From the NCBI GenBank assembly GCA_040954595.2, contig CM082587.2:5084001-5148000 (forward strand): a DNA stretch of 64,000 bases. Direction: 5' to 3'. This stretch comes from Balanoglossus misakiensis. Lineage: Eukaryota > Hemichordata. The notes below the pieces were generated by a model. It worked only from the letters and a program-made list of their open reading frames with translations. It was not told the origin of the DNA and did not search any database. A program made the position numbers and the translations under genes. How positions within the stretch are numbered: the stretch's first letter is position 1; the number at the start of each line of letters is the position of its first letter. Of this stretch, positions 38,948-51,097 are shown in pieces.

Positions 38948-38953
38948 TTTAAA
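38948..38953 (+). promoter_or_regulatory. TATA-like box of gene B
   Basis: TTTAAA followed by CCAGC, 68 bp upstream of the candidate ATG at 39016. It resembles the gene A element TATAAACCAGC. This supports the small first exon of gene B. Confidence 0.35.
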
Positions 38954-39015
38954 CCAGCCTCGGCTACTGACTTGCCTCATTTCGGAGGGCGGTATTAAAA
39001 ATCAACTACAGCACG

Positions 39016-42000
39016 ATGCGGTCAGTATACAGTTACTTTATTCTCAGTTTTGATGTGAATATCAAGACTCGGTCGTGTTTCGTTTAATGCTAAATGGTTA
39101 AAATGGTTCCGTTTTCGGAGAAATTTTTCTAAACAGTTCGCGTTTGAAACTTACACGGATCTCCGTCATACAATCTGACACCTGTTGTCGGTGTTTTTTT
39201 TCGTGAAATCGGTTCTCACGCAACTATAATTAACCCACAACACAATATGTCTACGCCGAAATTTTTCTAAATTCTAAGGATAATTTCTCCCCTCTTTGGC
39301 ATAGTCTGGTGAACTTTAACAATTACACGAGTTTCTCTAAAACGGGACGATATCGTTCAGTTTGTAGGGCGTGTTTCTTAGTCGCAGAAAAATTGCCACG
39401 CGTTCATGACACGTTTTGGGAAAACGATCGCAGGAAGTGTTTCTGTTCCAAACCTCAGTCTTCATATAAGCTAATTATTTATCATTTCGAGACTAATTAT
39501 TCTTTAATTGTCATTTTTCCGTCAAGTTCTATTAATTTCATATAATAACGACTCGAATCTTATGAAAAATGAATGTTTCATTTTTACAATATCCCTAATT
39601 ATGTTTCAAGTTAGTGTAATAAAAAAGTTATTTTCAAAATCGTTTCTGTGCAACAAAATAATTTTGTCTAGCCATATCATGTTGTTGGACTAAAAAGTCA
39701 ACAAAACCAGAGGCTGGATGACGAGTTCTCATGTTCGTGGGTACGTATTACACAGTAAATATAGACTGTATGCGTATTTTTTTGTATTGCACACCTCGTA
39801 TATTTTAGATCTTCATCGATCCGTTTTCAAATATTTATAGCTGAAAAAAATCCTGATAGATTTATTATGTATGCCGGGTATCGTCAAATAGTACCATTAC
39901 ATTTTAAGCTAGCGGTTAATATTAACACCGTTGAAATGTGTTACTTGGATGAGGAGATGTTCAAAAAGGGATTGCCGTCTTCCGTTCCAAATCCACGAGT
40001 CAATAATATCTTATCAAATGTCAAATGCCACGACCAGTATAACCGAAAACCGATAAGAATTTGATGATTGTAGACACACGCGTTTGATCCCTAAATTCAA
40101 TTCGGGTGACATCAATAAATTTAATTCGGACACAAAGGTTGCACGATCGACAGGGAGTTATAAACAAACTGGTTAATGTTTAAGTGATAACCTTTCGATT
40201 ACAAATCATCGAGTGGTGACACGTATATGGCATATTTATGTACAGTGTTCGGGATGCCATGTGGCATCATAGGCGTTTAATAATATACCAAACGTTAAAA
40301 AAAGTTATGATTTTGGTATTAGCTTGCTATCACAAATGGTCCACATTGGAATCGATATGCCCCAACATTTCTGGTGGTGATCGATAGGAAGATAAAACAC
40401 TTGTGGCATGACGTCATAGATTATGGGTTTACCAGTGGGTCGCATGTCGCGTCGTTGATGAAATGTATCTCAGTGCAAATATAATAAATAAGACCTCGGT
40501 CGCACGTTTCAACACGAACTACAAGTTAACTTAAAAAAAGAGCAGAGAAGTGAAAGAGAAGAGTAAAAATTAAAACGTGTTGCCCGATTTATACCGGATT
40601 GGTGAAATCGGCGCCATTTCATTTTCACAGCTCGAACTTCCTTCCAATAATTGATTTTTTTTTTCAAATACTCTGCAAATGCAAACACTGCCCCAGCCTA
40701 TTGTGACCTTAGTGCGGGGTGTAATGTTACAAAACACACAAGCGATTGAAATTTTATGCAGAATTGAGTTCATCTACCCAGTGAGTAATGCGAGGGACCG
40801 CTTTGTAATTCTGGTACCTTAAATAGAATTTTACTTCTTGCTAGGGGGTCAAATCACATAATAATTGCATTATGGGTAAATGGTCGCCATCTTGAAATTG
40901 TGTCGACCACATGAGATTTTCGTCACTCACTTAGGTGGCAAAAACCTAGTTAAGTTAATGAACACTAAGCAAGGAAGACCTATATGCAAATACGCTCTCT
41001 TGGGAATAGCACGCGGCGGACCATAACAATACTGAACCCATACACGAAAATACATTCTGAAACCTAAAAAATCGCCCCACCCCACTCGCCTGTCAATTCC
41101 GGCTGTTTCGCCCTATAAGTGGGCAAAATTAGAATACCGTTTTGAATGACCAGATGTTCCTATTGCCATTGGAATTTGAACAGATTTTGTCCCTGGAATC
41201 CCTTTTGCACTAAACATCTCGCCTTTATAATTGCAGGAACCACTTTCTGGCAGCGGCGTGGCTGTTTGTCGCCATCTCGTCGAACACAGTGATGTATTCA
41301 CAGCAATCGTCAACAGGTATGGTGTTACGGCACGCTGGCCGTTCAGATCCGAAACAGGGCAGTGAGCAAAAATAGACTTGCTGAATGGTTCGCTTTGATG
41401 AACCAACCAGCGCAGCACGCAACAAATACGGTCAACAATAGTCACACTACAACGTTATTTCCTTACTTATGGAAACTTTTGATTATTAAAACTAAAGCAT
41501 TGATAAATATAAAATGGTAAAAAAAAAAAAATAGGAGACTACCTTAAATGTGACCAGGTGCGAAAATGTAAGACTAAAGTCCAATGTTCCGTAAGCTTAC
41601 GACGAACGCGACAACACCGCGACAGTTCCGACGGCGACGTTCAGTCCGAGTAGCGCTCTGGCAAAATCCACCGGTAGACTGCACGGCTTCCAGACCAGTA
41701 CATGTACAACATGAGACAGCACAGTTTCTAGACGAGGCTTACAGACGCGGCTTCACAGAACGGCCTTCAAGCCGGTTAGAACGGAACAGAACGGAACACA
41801 ACTCACAGGCCAGTTCAATCAGCAGCTACGCCGCAACGTGGCAACGTTGAAAAAATAATGAATTCACCACACCTGGTCATAATATTCAAATAACGAAAGT
41901 AAACGATAAACACACCTGGTCACGATAGAAACAATAGAAAACTTATCCTACGTAACAATGGTAATTTAGGGGGCGATAAAACCAGCAGCAGTCTATCCTT

Positions 42001-42832
42001 AGATATTCGCTCATGTAGAATTAAATCCTTAAAAATTTGCTTTTGTACTCCTCCATAGAATCCCACATCTTTTTCGGCACATCCTGTCGATGTACAGTCA
42101 TTACATTGTTCTCTAATATGATAATATTACTAGGCAGAGCAGGAGGGTTATTGTCTAAACTACCACGGACACCAAAACGAGTTATAAATAAGGAATACTA
42201 GCGTAATATGGGCCTTATCGTCGATATACACGTTACGTTTCTTTTGCAAACTTCCTATAGGTGCCACAACAACAGCTGTTACGACTGTGACCATTACCAC
42301 CGCGGCTGCGACAACCGCGACCACTACGGTGGGGCCAACCGGGGGCAGTACCGGTCAGGCACCGACCGGGGGCAGTACCGATCAGGCACCGACCGGGCCC
42401 ACGATGGACAGCACAGGAACCACCGAAGAAAATAATTCTACAGCTACTGTACCTCCTGGTAAATATGGACAGGTTGCTTTGTCTGTCGGGCAATGACTAG
42501 AAAACATTGTATCATGACGGTCGACAGTTGGATACCGAGCTGCATCAGCAATTAACGACGTCTTCCTTTTTTTAATTTTTTTTCACTGCCATGCAACCTA
42601 AAGGTGTCGCGAAATACAGAATTTATATTATTTTTATAAAAATCATAAAACCGCATAACACACGTTATCGTGTGCGTATGCTATTATTGCAACTTAAATA
42701 CTGTATGATCAAATGATTTTCTTTACAGGTACAGATGAAAGCCCCACAGATTCAGTCCGTTGTTTGGCCGGTAACATTTTCCATGTTTTGCTGGCCACAT
42801 GGCTGGCATTGCTTTTGAAAACACATGTATGA
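39016..42832 (+). CDS. Gene B: Thr-rich mini-mucin with C-terminal anchor (~128 aa)
   Basis: Exons: 39016-39020 (ATGCG, then GTCAGT donor), 41237-41316, 42261-42458 and 42729-42832. Phases are 2, 1, 1 and the frame closes in TGA. Exon 2 is a signal peptide (MR-NHFLAAAWLFVAISSNTV, cleavage probably near TVMYS). Exon 3 is a mucin-like module rich in Thr/Ala/Pro/Gly; it includes a twofold repeat PTGGST-G/D-QA and one N-glycosylation site, NNST. Exon 4 encodes DESPTDS, a hydrophobic run and the short tail KTHV, as expected for a GPI signal or minimal tail anchor. No known protein family was recognised. The five-base first exon is inferred from phase, from the donor and from the same layout in gene E. 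The second to fourth exons are well supported by splice sites. Confidence 0.62.
41550..41935. repeat. Island bounded by inverted CACCTGGTC boxes (possible element)
   Basis: GACCAGGTG at about 41551-41559 and CACCTGGTC at about 41869 and 41921 face each other around a GC-richer stretch that lies in the second intron of gene B. The same paired boxes occur at about 46165 and 46210 after a similarly composed stretch. Overall similarity between the islands is weak by eye. Confidence 0.3.
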
Positions 42833-43201
42833 TGTCTCTGAGCAAGCTGGTACTGTTGACATATGAAAGGCAAGTCGTGTCGTAGTGATTTTGTATGGTG
42901 AAGTTACAATTATCGATTTTAGCAAATTTCCACATGAAACTGGAGAGACAGACAGACAATCAGATATTGGATTTTTGTTTTCTTACTTCAAGAAAATAAG
43001 CATACATAGTCAACGTAGTTGTGTGGGTTTCGGACTAAATATTTGGTCAATTCGTGGAAATGGATCTGGATAAGAAAAAAATGCGGTTAACCCATAGCAG
43101 AGAGTACTAGTATTATATGTGTGTGAATCTTCTTGGAAATATTTGGCATTGGCTTTCCTGCGTTCATAAAAAATTATATGCCACGGGAAAGTAACTCGAA
43201 A

Positions 43202-43226
43202 TTAATATATATATATATATATATTT
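43202..43226. repeat. (AT)n dinucleotide repeat
   Basis: Short ATATAT run within AT-rich sequence between gene B and the next candidate exon. Confidence 0.8.
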
Positions 43227-43714
43227 ATGTTTCCTTGGTGACAGGTGGTCTGCGCCATACCTGACTGGTCGACTCTTCGACAAGGAAAGACGGTCTGCGC
43301 ATGATGCCTCGGTCGTATCAACACAAATCAGCTGATCGGGACATGATAGATTTACATTGCTATTAATTAGCCGCGTTCCTGGAGAATCTCAAAGTGCCTT
43401 TTCATTTCAACATGATTCTCTATGGGAACCCAAGTCGTGTGCTGATAAGATAGCCAAACGGGCATTTAAATTCAAGTCGAATACGAGATATTTCAAATTA
43501 CCGGGAAATCAAACGAAGGTGGAAAAGATCCAGTTTAATTAATGACCCGAAGGAAAATGAAACGACGCCACTTTCGTGTTGAATTATGTCGATTGGTTAG
43601 ATTTATGAGCTTGTATACAAGTGCATGCTTCGGTTGTAGTTACAATCAGTGTATTTGCCATGCTGAGTACTTTTTGTCGTCAAAATGTTAGGATGATGAC
43701 GTCAACATATATGA

Positions 43715-43882
43715 TCATCGGCGCGTTGGCATGATGGCGCTATAGATGAGAGCTATAACCAGTTCTAAGATTCTGCGCAAGATCGACGCGTTTGTTGAGA
43801 TGCAAATTTTTCCCAGTTTGTCACAGTTGACGTCATCACTACTCGGAGAACATGGCGTCGTAGAATTGACTTCCGTTTCGTT
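43715..43882 (-). CDS. Candidate last exon with Ser/Thr segment and hydrophobic end
   Basis: Read on the minus strand, an acceptor AAATCAG precedes a 55-residue open frame ending in TGA. It carries two glycosylation sites (NET and NST), the stretch TTPCSPSSDDVNC, and a hydrophobic run RILELVIALIYSAIM with the tail PTRR. This resembles the last exons of the mini-mucin genes. It could end gene E, which lies upstream on the same strand, but it opens in phase 0 whereas gene E leaves off in phase 1, so another exon would be needed. Confidence 0.25.
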   Translation of the reverse strand, partial: NETEVNSTTPCSPSSDDVNCDKLGKICISTNASILRRILELVIALIYSAIMPTRR

Positions 43883-43892
43883 CTGATTTTTT

Positions 43893-46387
43893 TTCTTTAA
43901 TTTAAAAATTGCAGAGATAATTAAAATAAAAAATGTTCGACGTTTTGATGGCTGCTGACGGTTTTTCTTCGTAGCAACTGAACGTTGTATCATTAAAGGG
44001 CTTCCTTTAGTAGCACACGCACAGAGTGCAACTTCCACTGTGGTGCAATAAAAATGTAAATTTCAACAATATTTGGTGTTGTTCTTTTAATTAAACAATA
44101 ATGCATGCCGAAGTGACCAATTTTGGACAAAAGCACACACCATAACGAGTGAGACCGAGAGAGAGACCAAGACAGACAGACACAGACATCGAGAGGCGGA
44201 TGAGCGGGCGCACACGAAGGCAAAGATCTTGATTTATCATTACGCACGACACCGGATCTTAGAGGTCAATCAAATTTGAGAGCTGCCAAGACAGAAACCG
44301 TTAGAGCCATAATCTGGTGAATTATTTTCTCAAATGTTGACACATGCATTTCCCTATGACAGGTGTGCTTATAAATGTACAAATATATTGATTATATGTC
44401 TATACGTCTAAACATGTTAAAGTATTGGCGTACTGGTCATAGGGCTTGGTCGCACACCATAAGGAAATCTCTCATAAGTGGTAAGCTGGCGTCAGTTCAA
44501 AGTCCTGTCTGAAATTGATCTTCAGTTGAAATTAGGCTATTTCAGCACTTGTACACACGCAATGTCATTGAGTTATAATGTCGGAATGGTAGGAAATCCG
44601 ATTTAGCGTTACAGGCAGATACGCTGTACTCCTTGCATGACGTGTCCAAACGTTCATTTCTGAAGCGAGTTCCCCGGTGTGCACACGCCAAACAAGCCCC
44701 TCCTCAAAAAGGGATCAACTCTATACTGATATAACTGTGCATTTATCAGCTGTAGTATCTCAGATAGACAGGGACAAATAAAGGGAGGTCCGTTCGGATG
44801 AAACATTAATCTACGGCCACATTTTCTAGAGGAAATGCGTTAAAGAATGCTTGAATGGCGGCAGCTATGATATGCAGTTTATATAGATGGGATATATCGT
44901 ACTTTGCAGAAATAAAGAAGTGTAAAATGTTGAGTACGATAAATTTATTAAGCTTATGACCGACACAATGCATGCAAAACATGGGAATCCAGTACAGAGT
45001 CACAGAACGGGGTACTTACCCCATTCTCATCTATAGTACCATCATGCCCGGTATCAGTCTACACAATGTATATTCACAAGTTACAGTAATAAACAGTTTT
45101 TCAATGAGAGAGCATCTATAGCAAATCACTCTCCCCTGAAATAACTTAGGCTGCATGTTTCATTGTACCTCGCAAACTCACTGTGTGAATCACGCTAAGA
45201 TTTACCACGTGTGGCCATTGTCCGGCTCAATACCATGTACAGTCAATGCAACAAACGCCGGTCAAATCCACGCTATATTTCCATGCGAAATCCCACTTTT
45301 TCTCTGGGCACCAAGAACTGTGAGAACACAGAGAAAGATAGGGGCCGATCTCAACCCTGCCAGTTGATCAGCAATGTGGATATTCTTGAATATGTTGATG
45401 TCCTTGCGCTGCAGGTCAAACGCTGTTTGAGTCAGACGATCTCATCATGAGTGGAACATCGACCAAACGGGCGTCTTTTTGCAGTCCTGTTTCACAAGAA
45501 AAGTGGATGCAACACTTTAAGAAGACTAATAGGTTTATTTGGTTGTTTTTAGGCATCCGGCCCATACACATAGTATGAGATATACAATACAGTTGACGTG
45601 TTGCTAGGGGCCATTTCACTTGCCATAAGTGGTCGCCGTGTTTAGTTTCTTATACATGTACAAACACACGTGCCAATGTATCACACAATTATACTGATGA
45701 AAAGGAACAGACCATATTCAGTCTGTACTGACCTTCCTAAGCGAGGATCTCCGCCAGCATGGTCAGGGAGACGGCAAACGAAGCAAGGACGGCACTGCTA
45801 CCCAAAACTCCCGCAGAGGAAACTGTTATGGGATGAATCAATACACGATACAGAATTTATTACTATTTTACCACATATATTATACGTTCACTTTGTGTAA
45901 AGCCCATTACCTCAAATGCAGTTCAAGTGGCCCGGAAACGCGCTCCCTCAGGACGGCTCCCAAATTCCACACAGCGTCCTCGAAAACATCCACCACGGCT
46001 TCACGAAGTCCCTTCGGCAGTGTCAATCCTGAGCTACCACAGTAGACAGGCAAACTCCGTACGGTGGGCTCCCAAACTCCGCGACAATGCTACGGCACAG
46101 CTACCAGACCAGAATCAAATGAGCCACGCGACAACGTGGCTTTTACACCAGCAAAACTAATTAACACCTGGTCACGCTTATATGTTAAATAAAGCAATCA
46201 ACATTGGTGCACCTGGCCACGAAACAAAACAAAAAATAAACTTCATCACATACTTCATGTATATTGCTGAGACACGCGATGAATTCATCAGGGTGTTTCT
46301 TTCGAGAGTGCCAACCGTGATCTTCAAGGAGTTTCAGATGAATTCATTGAGTGTAGCAACATTTACATGAAATTCGTCGTTCGTTAC
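43893..46387. other. Gap between candidate exons; repeats only
   Basis: No confident exon. The part from about 45700 to 46230 is a GC-richer island that ends in two CACCTGG-TCAC/CCAC boxes, like the island at 41580-41935. Other frames here are short and lack context. Confidence 0.5.
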
Positions 46388-46960
46388 CTGGCTGTTCCGG
46401 TTGGGTAGCGTTTCCTGGTAACGTTCCTTGAGTCGTAACAGAATTATTGTAGTGACCTGTGAGTGTTACATTCTCTGGCGTCGTGGATGTCACAGCTGTA
46501 CCTATACAAGAAACAGGAAAATATATATATGGTCACTTATGCCTTTGCAGAAATTATTCACTGTGATTCGCGTCGACCCTTCGATTTACAGAACACGCGT
46601 CCGTGTTTTACCAAGCACTATAGGCTCACAGCAGTTATACAAAGCACAAGACAGTGACGTCACAACCGTACTAATTGTTTTTCTGACTCATAAAATGAAG
46701 AAACTTACTGTTTTCTGAATAAGATGGCCTCACCAAGGTAGCCGAGATTACAAACACCGAGGCCCAAATTAAAAATCTGTAACCCCTGCAATGAAGACAA
46801 ATGTTTTGGTTGGAAAACAGCAGACCTTGGACAAGACAAGACAAGACAAGACAAGACAAGACAAGACAAGACAAGACAAGACAAGACAAAATAAGACAAG
46901 GCAACGATACCACTGCCAATCTGCAGGGGACATAGGGACAATTAACTGCACATACCTCAT
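46388..46960 (-). CDS. Gene E: mini-mucin, first three exons (3' end unresolved)
   Basis: Minus-strand exons: 46956-46960 (ATGAG, then GTATGT donor), 46709-46785 and 46388-46501. Exon 2 is a signal peptide (MR-GYRFLIWASVFVISATLV, cleavage near RPSYS). Exon 3 is a phase 1-1 module of 38 codons, rich in Thr and carrying the glycosylation sites NVT, NNS and NAT, leaving in a GTAACG donor. The five-base first exon matches gene B exactly in layout, and in both genes codon 2 is a split Arg codon. A TATA box (TATAAAA) lies ~80 bp upstream. Intron 1 holds an (ACAAG)n repeat. No matching phase-1 last exon was found downstream, so the model is incomplete or the gene is broken there. Confidence 0.55.
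46830..46900. repeat. (ACAAG)n pentanucleotide microsatellite
   Basis: About 70 bp of ACAAG units in intron 1 of gene E. It yields spurious Cys-Leu-Val-Leu-Ser and Asp-Lys-Thr-Arg-Gln repeat frames. Confidence 0.95.
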
Positions 46961-47038
46961 TGCGCTGAAGGAGTCTATTCCATCAATCCTTGCCCCAAAA
47001 TAAGTAACGATGAATATAGCTGAGGGAAGCTAGCTTCG

Positions 47039-47045
47039 TTTTATA
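47039..47045 (-). promoter_or_regulatory. TATA box of gene E
   Basis: TATAAAA read on the minus strand. Transcription would start near 47012, giving a ~50-base 5' UTR before the ATG at 46960. Confidence 0.5.
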
Positions 47046-47408
47046 CTACTCAGCCAGAAGGGAACTGTTGAGACCAAATTAGTAATATTGACAATACCAC
47101 ATGGACACAAGGAGCAATTCTTAAGCGACATTGGCTGGACTGTGCAAGTTTGTCGTTTTGGTACAGTATTCCGATTGGTCTGATTACATGTATATACAAA
47201 AAAAAAAAAACACTTCAAATATCATTGACATAGACTTCTTGTAGTTTCCAACCTGTCATCCTCAAATTTATTTGCTTTACATCCTTGTCGTCAGTGTTTA
47301 TATTTTCAGCAGGATGGTTTCAATTCCTGTTCTCTGTGACCTCCATGCACTTGTGGGTAATAAACTGACAAAACTAAAGATGACGCCTAACTCTCCATCT
47401 GATTTCAG

Positions 47409-47671
47409 CATCCTCGCAAGGCGTCGTTGTTCGCGAAATAATCTGGTCTAGATCAACAGGAAATGACACAAATATCTATATGAATGTTCCAGTAAACCAA
47501 ATGGGATATCTTTGGAACTTGAAACGTTTCAATCTGATAATATGTTATCACTGTGATAAAAAGTGTGGGCTGTTTAATCCGAATTACTGGGAAATACCTA
47601 TGACGCTACTAATAAGAAAAAAACGGAACATGCAAGCAGAGATTTTAAGGAATTCAATGTACAATCATTGA
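47409..47671 (+). CDS. Candidate exon of unknown protein
   Basis: An acceptor GATTTCAG at 47401-47408 opens a frame of ~87 codons in phase 1, ending in TGA at 47669-47671. The protein is aromatic and basic, with a CYHCDKKCG stretch and one glycosylation site (NDT). No domain was recognised and no matching upstream exon was found. Its length without a stop in AT-rich sequence is the main support. Confidence 0.2.
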
Positions 47672-50474
47672 ATTTTATGTGCGCTAAAAGAAGAAGTTCT
47701 CCAGGTAGGTGAGTGGTGGTTAGATTTACAGATTAGTAATACTTCCACTTTTTACTTGCTTTTTGGTCTGCCTAATATGTACATACACTAAGCCTGCATA
47801 GATCGTGGTGGCAATACATTGTTGCATCGTAGCCTGCAACACATCATGCCGAACGACCTTTGCTTTTCGATAGCATCTCATTCGATTGTGAGATAAGGAG
47901 ACGCTACTATCGATCGTGATTCAGCGTGAGATTTGGGCAATGATTACGATATCATTTAATAGGGGTAGGGGTAGTCCGTTCCATCGACACATATCATGTA
48001 AATCTTCATTTTTTGTCACCTGATCTTTGGCTCGAGGTCTATATATTGATGTATGTAAATATTTGTTAACGCACATTAAATCTTATTATTATATTAACAA
48101 GTCCACTAGTCAGATCGATAATAGTGTTTGATATGTTGTCTCATTAATTTTATTCTGCGTGCATTGGATGCCTTCAACTAATAAATATGTTAACGGAATA
48201 ACACGTTCCTATCTGATTTTATTGCATATCATATAAATATTTCTCCTGGAAGTGGTACGTTGCACGTCTGTTCAACGCTTCGGCTGGGTGACCTTTACCT
48301 CAAAGAAAAAAACGCGGACCGCCGGATTCAGAGCTCACCCATGTAATTGAAGTCATATAACACCATCAGCTGCCATTGTTCGCGTTATGGTGGCTTTTCC
48401 AACACTGCAACAGGGCTATATGTACTTTGACCAACCTATATACCGTGCATAGTAACAGCTTGCAAAATCGCAAATTGAAACCATTTTTTTTTTTCCAACA
48501 TGGGATGCTGAGGGCGCACGATGCTGAGTACGAAATACCGCACCATGGCTGCGACTAAGGCGGTCGGCAAGTGTTCGACCGCCTGTGTTTGCTTGCCCAT
48601 GCCAGAAAAGTTCGTGACAAAATTAATCAGCCTTTAATGCACGCGTGTGTGTGTTTTATGGCTTACAGCAGCTGCACAAGGATTTGGACGTATTTTACCA
48701 CGGATTATTTTAGCTCCGCCAGGAACTGTTTTCATTTTGAACACAATTTTGACCATTTGGGGATAACTGCAGTCCAAACAAAGCATGTTAAAATAACAAG
48801 ATATTTTGAGGACAAATTTAGAATTGTCATTGAAATACCACAGTACAAAAGTTGTTCAGAAGTTTTTGTTTAATTTATTTCTTAAGCATAAATAGAAAAC
48901 ATGTACCACACTAACTATTTTAAGTAACTAAAAAAACACAGAAAACTGTAACCATTTGTAGCCTCCATGAAAACACGTAGGGGTAAGGTGACGTCATATG
49001 ACCGAAAGTGTCGTCACCCGTTTCGCCGTGCGTGCGCACACACCAGAACTTCAGAAGTGGAGTCACGGAAAACGAATTTTCTCATCGTTATTTTCGTCAT
49101 GTATGGTGCGGGCGCTTGCTGCGAGAACAGTGTTCTGACGTCATCGACATACGCGCACTTTTTACAAAGGCCCAGGTTCCAGGCAGGAAATGTTTCACCC
49201 ATCTACCGAGTAACACAATATAAAACTTGAGTGGCCAACGTAGGATGCAGAATTTACGGAGTTTACAGAAATTCAGCCGTGGTGATATTACCCTCGCCGT
49301 ATCGCGGCATCATATTGGGTAAATATTTCAGGAGTGAGTTTACAGTGACGCTTACCGGAGGAGCGATTTTTTTATCACCAAGAATTAGTCCAAATATAAT
49401 GCGCTTTTCTGATTCCAATGCAAATAGTATAAATTTCTTTCCTGCGGTAAATGGATTCAAATGTAATTATCGTAAATAACTACATTCGAAACCCCAATTA
49501 CCTTTCCTGTCAATTTTGAAATGTGACCATAATTACCTGACGAATTATGAATATTGGTGATTTAATGCAATGATGATGTTGGATATGGCAGTTATATTGG
49601 GGAGACTGGCAAGCCGTTGCTAAGCTGGAGAGAAGCGTTAATATCATAAAGGAAGCCCTTCCTTCACGGTATTAAAGTTGTGCAAACAACTGCTGAATGA
49701 ATTCATGTGCGTTATTTACATGTATAGCAGGGAGCCCGGACTGTTTTAGTGGAATATGCATTTCGCTCATGCGCAGATTGGTTCAAACTATAAATGGCGG
49801 AGCGAGGTGTCTCTGCGGGAGTCGAATACAGTTAATGCCAAATTCCCGATCGTCACAGCGACGGCCCGGTTGTGTGTGGAGGTACCGTCCGTGACGTCAT
49901 CATGCAGAGTTGGCCGTTCTACTCAAATCGACTTCGAATCCTATTCGCACGATTCTATTTCTGATATCTTTTAAGGTCGATTAGAGACAAAACGGATATG
50001 GCATAATTTGGCGAAAATTCCCATATCTCCGGACCGGAAGAAAAACTCACTCCCAAAATTACAATACCCAATTATTAATACCGCGAGTTGTCATTAAAAG
50101 TCTTATGCGGAAATTATGTTGCAACAGGAGACGCGTTATATACTAAAAACTAGTGGCCCTTTCGCCGATTAATAATGAAGTCAGTATATGCTTTGCTGTA
50201 TTGCCAGACGGCCAAATTTGTTGTAGGAATTGAGACCTTCATTCTGGTTTCTCTGGGATAAACACAGTCAGGTACTGCAGCGAGTCCTGGCGAGAGAAAA
50301 ACGCCAGAAAGACGGGGAATTAAAATCGGAGAGGAGAAAATAATATAGCAGGATTTGATGGAAACATATTTCAGAAGAAATATTCGAGATTATCAAAGTT
50401 AATGTTTGATTCAAACCATCACCATCACTTGGTGCGCATGCATCAGTGGTTAACACTTACTGAAGGTTCTAAAT
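47672..50474. other. Region with unassigned open frames
   Basis: Two further acceptor-linked frames are open on the plus strand. One follows TTACAG at 48662-48667 and has overlapping readings; one of them is hydrophobic and ends LNTILTIWG. The other follows AAATTCAG near 49277 and runs to 49479. A TATA-like ATATAAAA lies near 49218 and CTATAAATGGCGG near 49787. None could be assembled into a gene. Confidence 0.3.
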
Positions 50475-51097
50475 TCAAAGTTGTTTGAACAGGACGCCCA
50501 CCCCAGCCGTCGCGACCAGGAGCAACAGAGAGCTCGGACCGAAAGTTACAGCCGCTGCAGTCGCTGCAAAAAGGAAAAAGGTGTGGTCGTTAGGAGTGAC
50601 GAAAACTGCGGGGAGGGGGGACATGGAATAAATGTCGTGTGGTTCATGTTTGATTAATAACACAAAGAGTTTAGTCTCTGCAGATGGTGCAAATGTGTAT
50701 GTGGCACCGGCTACTTAGGTATCCAATGGACCACAATTCACCCGATAAATACATCACTGTGAGGTTTATCAACCGTTGATTGCTGGCGAGTACTGGACAG
50801 TTTTTGTTCGTAGCAAAAACTTACTTCAATACAATGTACTTTTTATTTTCGTATAAATCAACTGAAGGAGAAATCTTACCGGTTGTGGCTACTGGCGTCG
50901 TGCCGTCATCAGTCCCGTTGGTTGTTTGACCTATGAGAGAGTGATGAGAGTTAGAAACCCAATTTGCGATTATGCCCTCATGATATTCAGTCGTGTCGAA
51001 ATGACTCAAATTGTCAACTTGAGTTAACGTACCTTGACACGGGTTGAGGAGGGTGATGACAACCACACACAGCAAGAGTACGACTGCAGAATATTGC
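50475..51097 (-). CDS. Gene C: CD52-sized mini-mucin (start exon not found)
   Basis: Minus-strand exons: 51033-51097, 50880-50930 and 50475-50563 (stop TGA 50475-50477), with phases 2/1, 1/1 and 1/end, all joining. The first is a signal-peptide core (QYSAVVLLLCVVVITLLNPC). The second is a 17-codon Thr-rich module (QTTNGTDDGTTPVATT) with one N-glycosylation site. The third is a hydrophobic end (TFGPSSLLLLVATAGVGVLF) with tail KQL, close to a textbook GPI signal. The mature chain would be only ~20-25 residues. As in genes B and E, the signal exon opens in phase 2, so a five-base ATGNN exon is expected, but no good one was found in the adjacent ~1 kb. A TTTATA box lies at about 51193 on the minus strand. 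Confidence 0.58.

Noticed and set aside
46671-46960. Three overlapping minus-strand Cys-Leu-Val-Leu-Ser repeat frames
   Set aside because: Translation of the ACAAG microsatellite in intron 1 of gene E. Only the signal-peptide exon at 46709-46785 is kept from this area.
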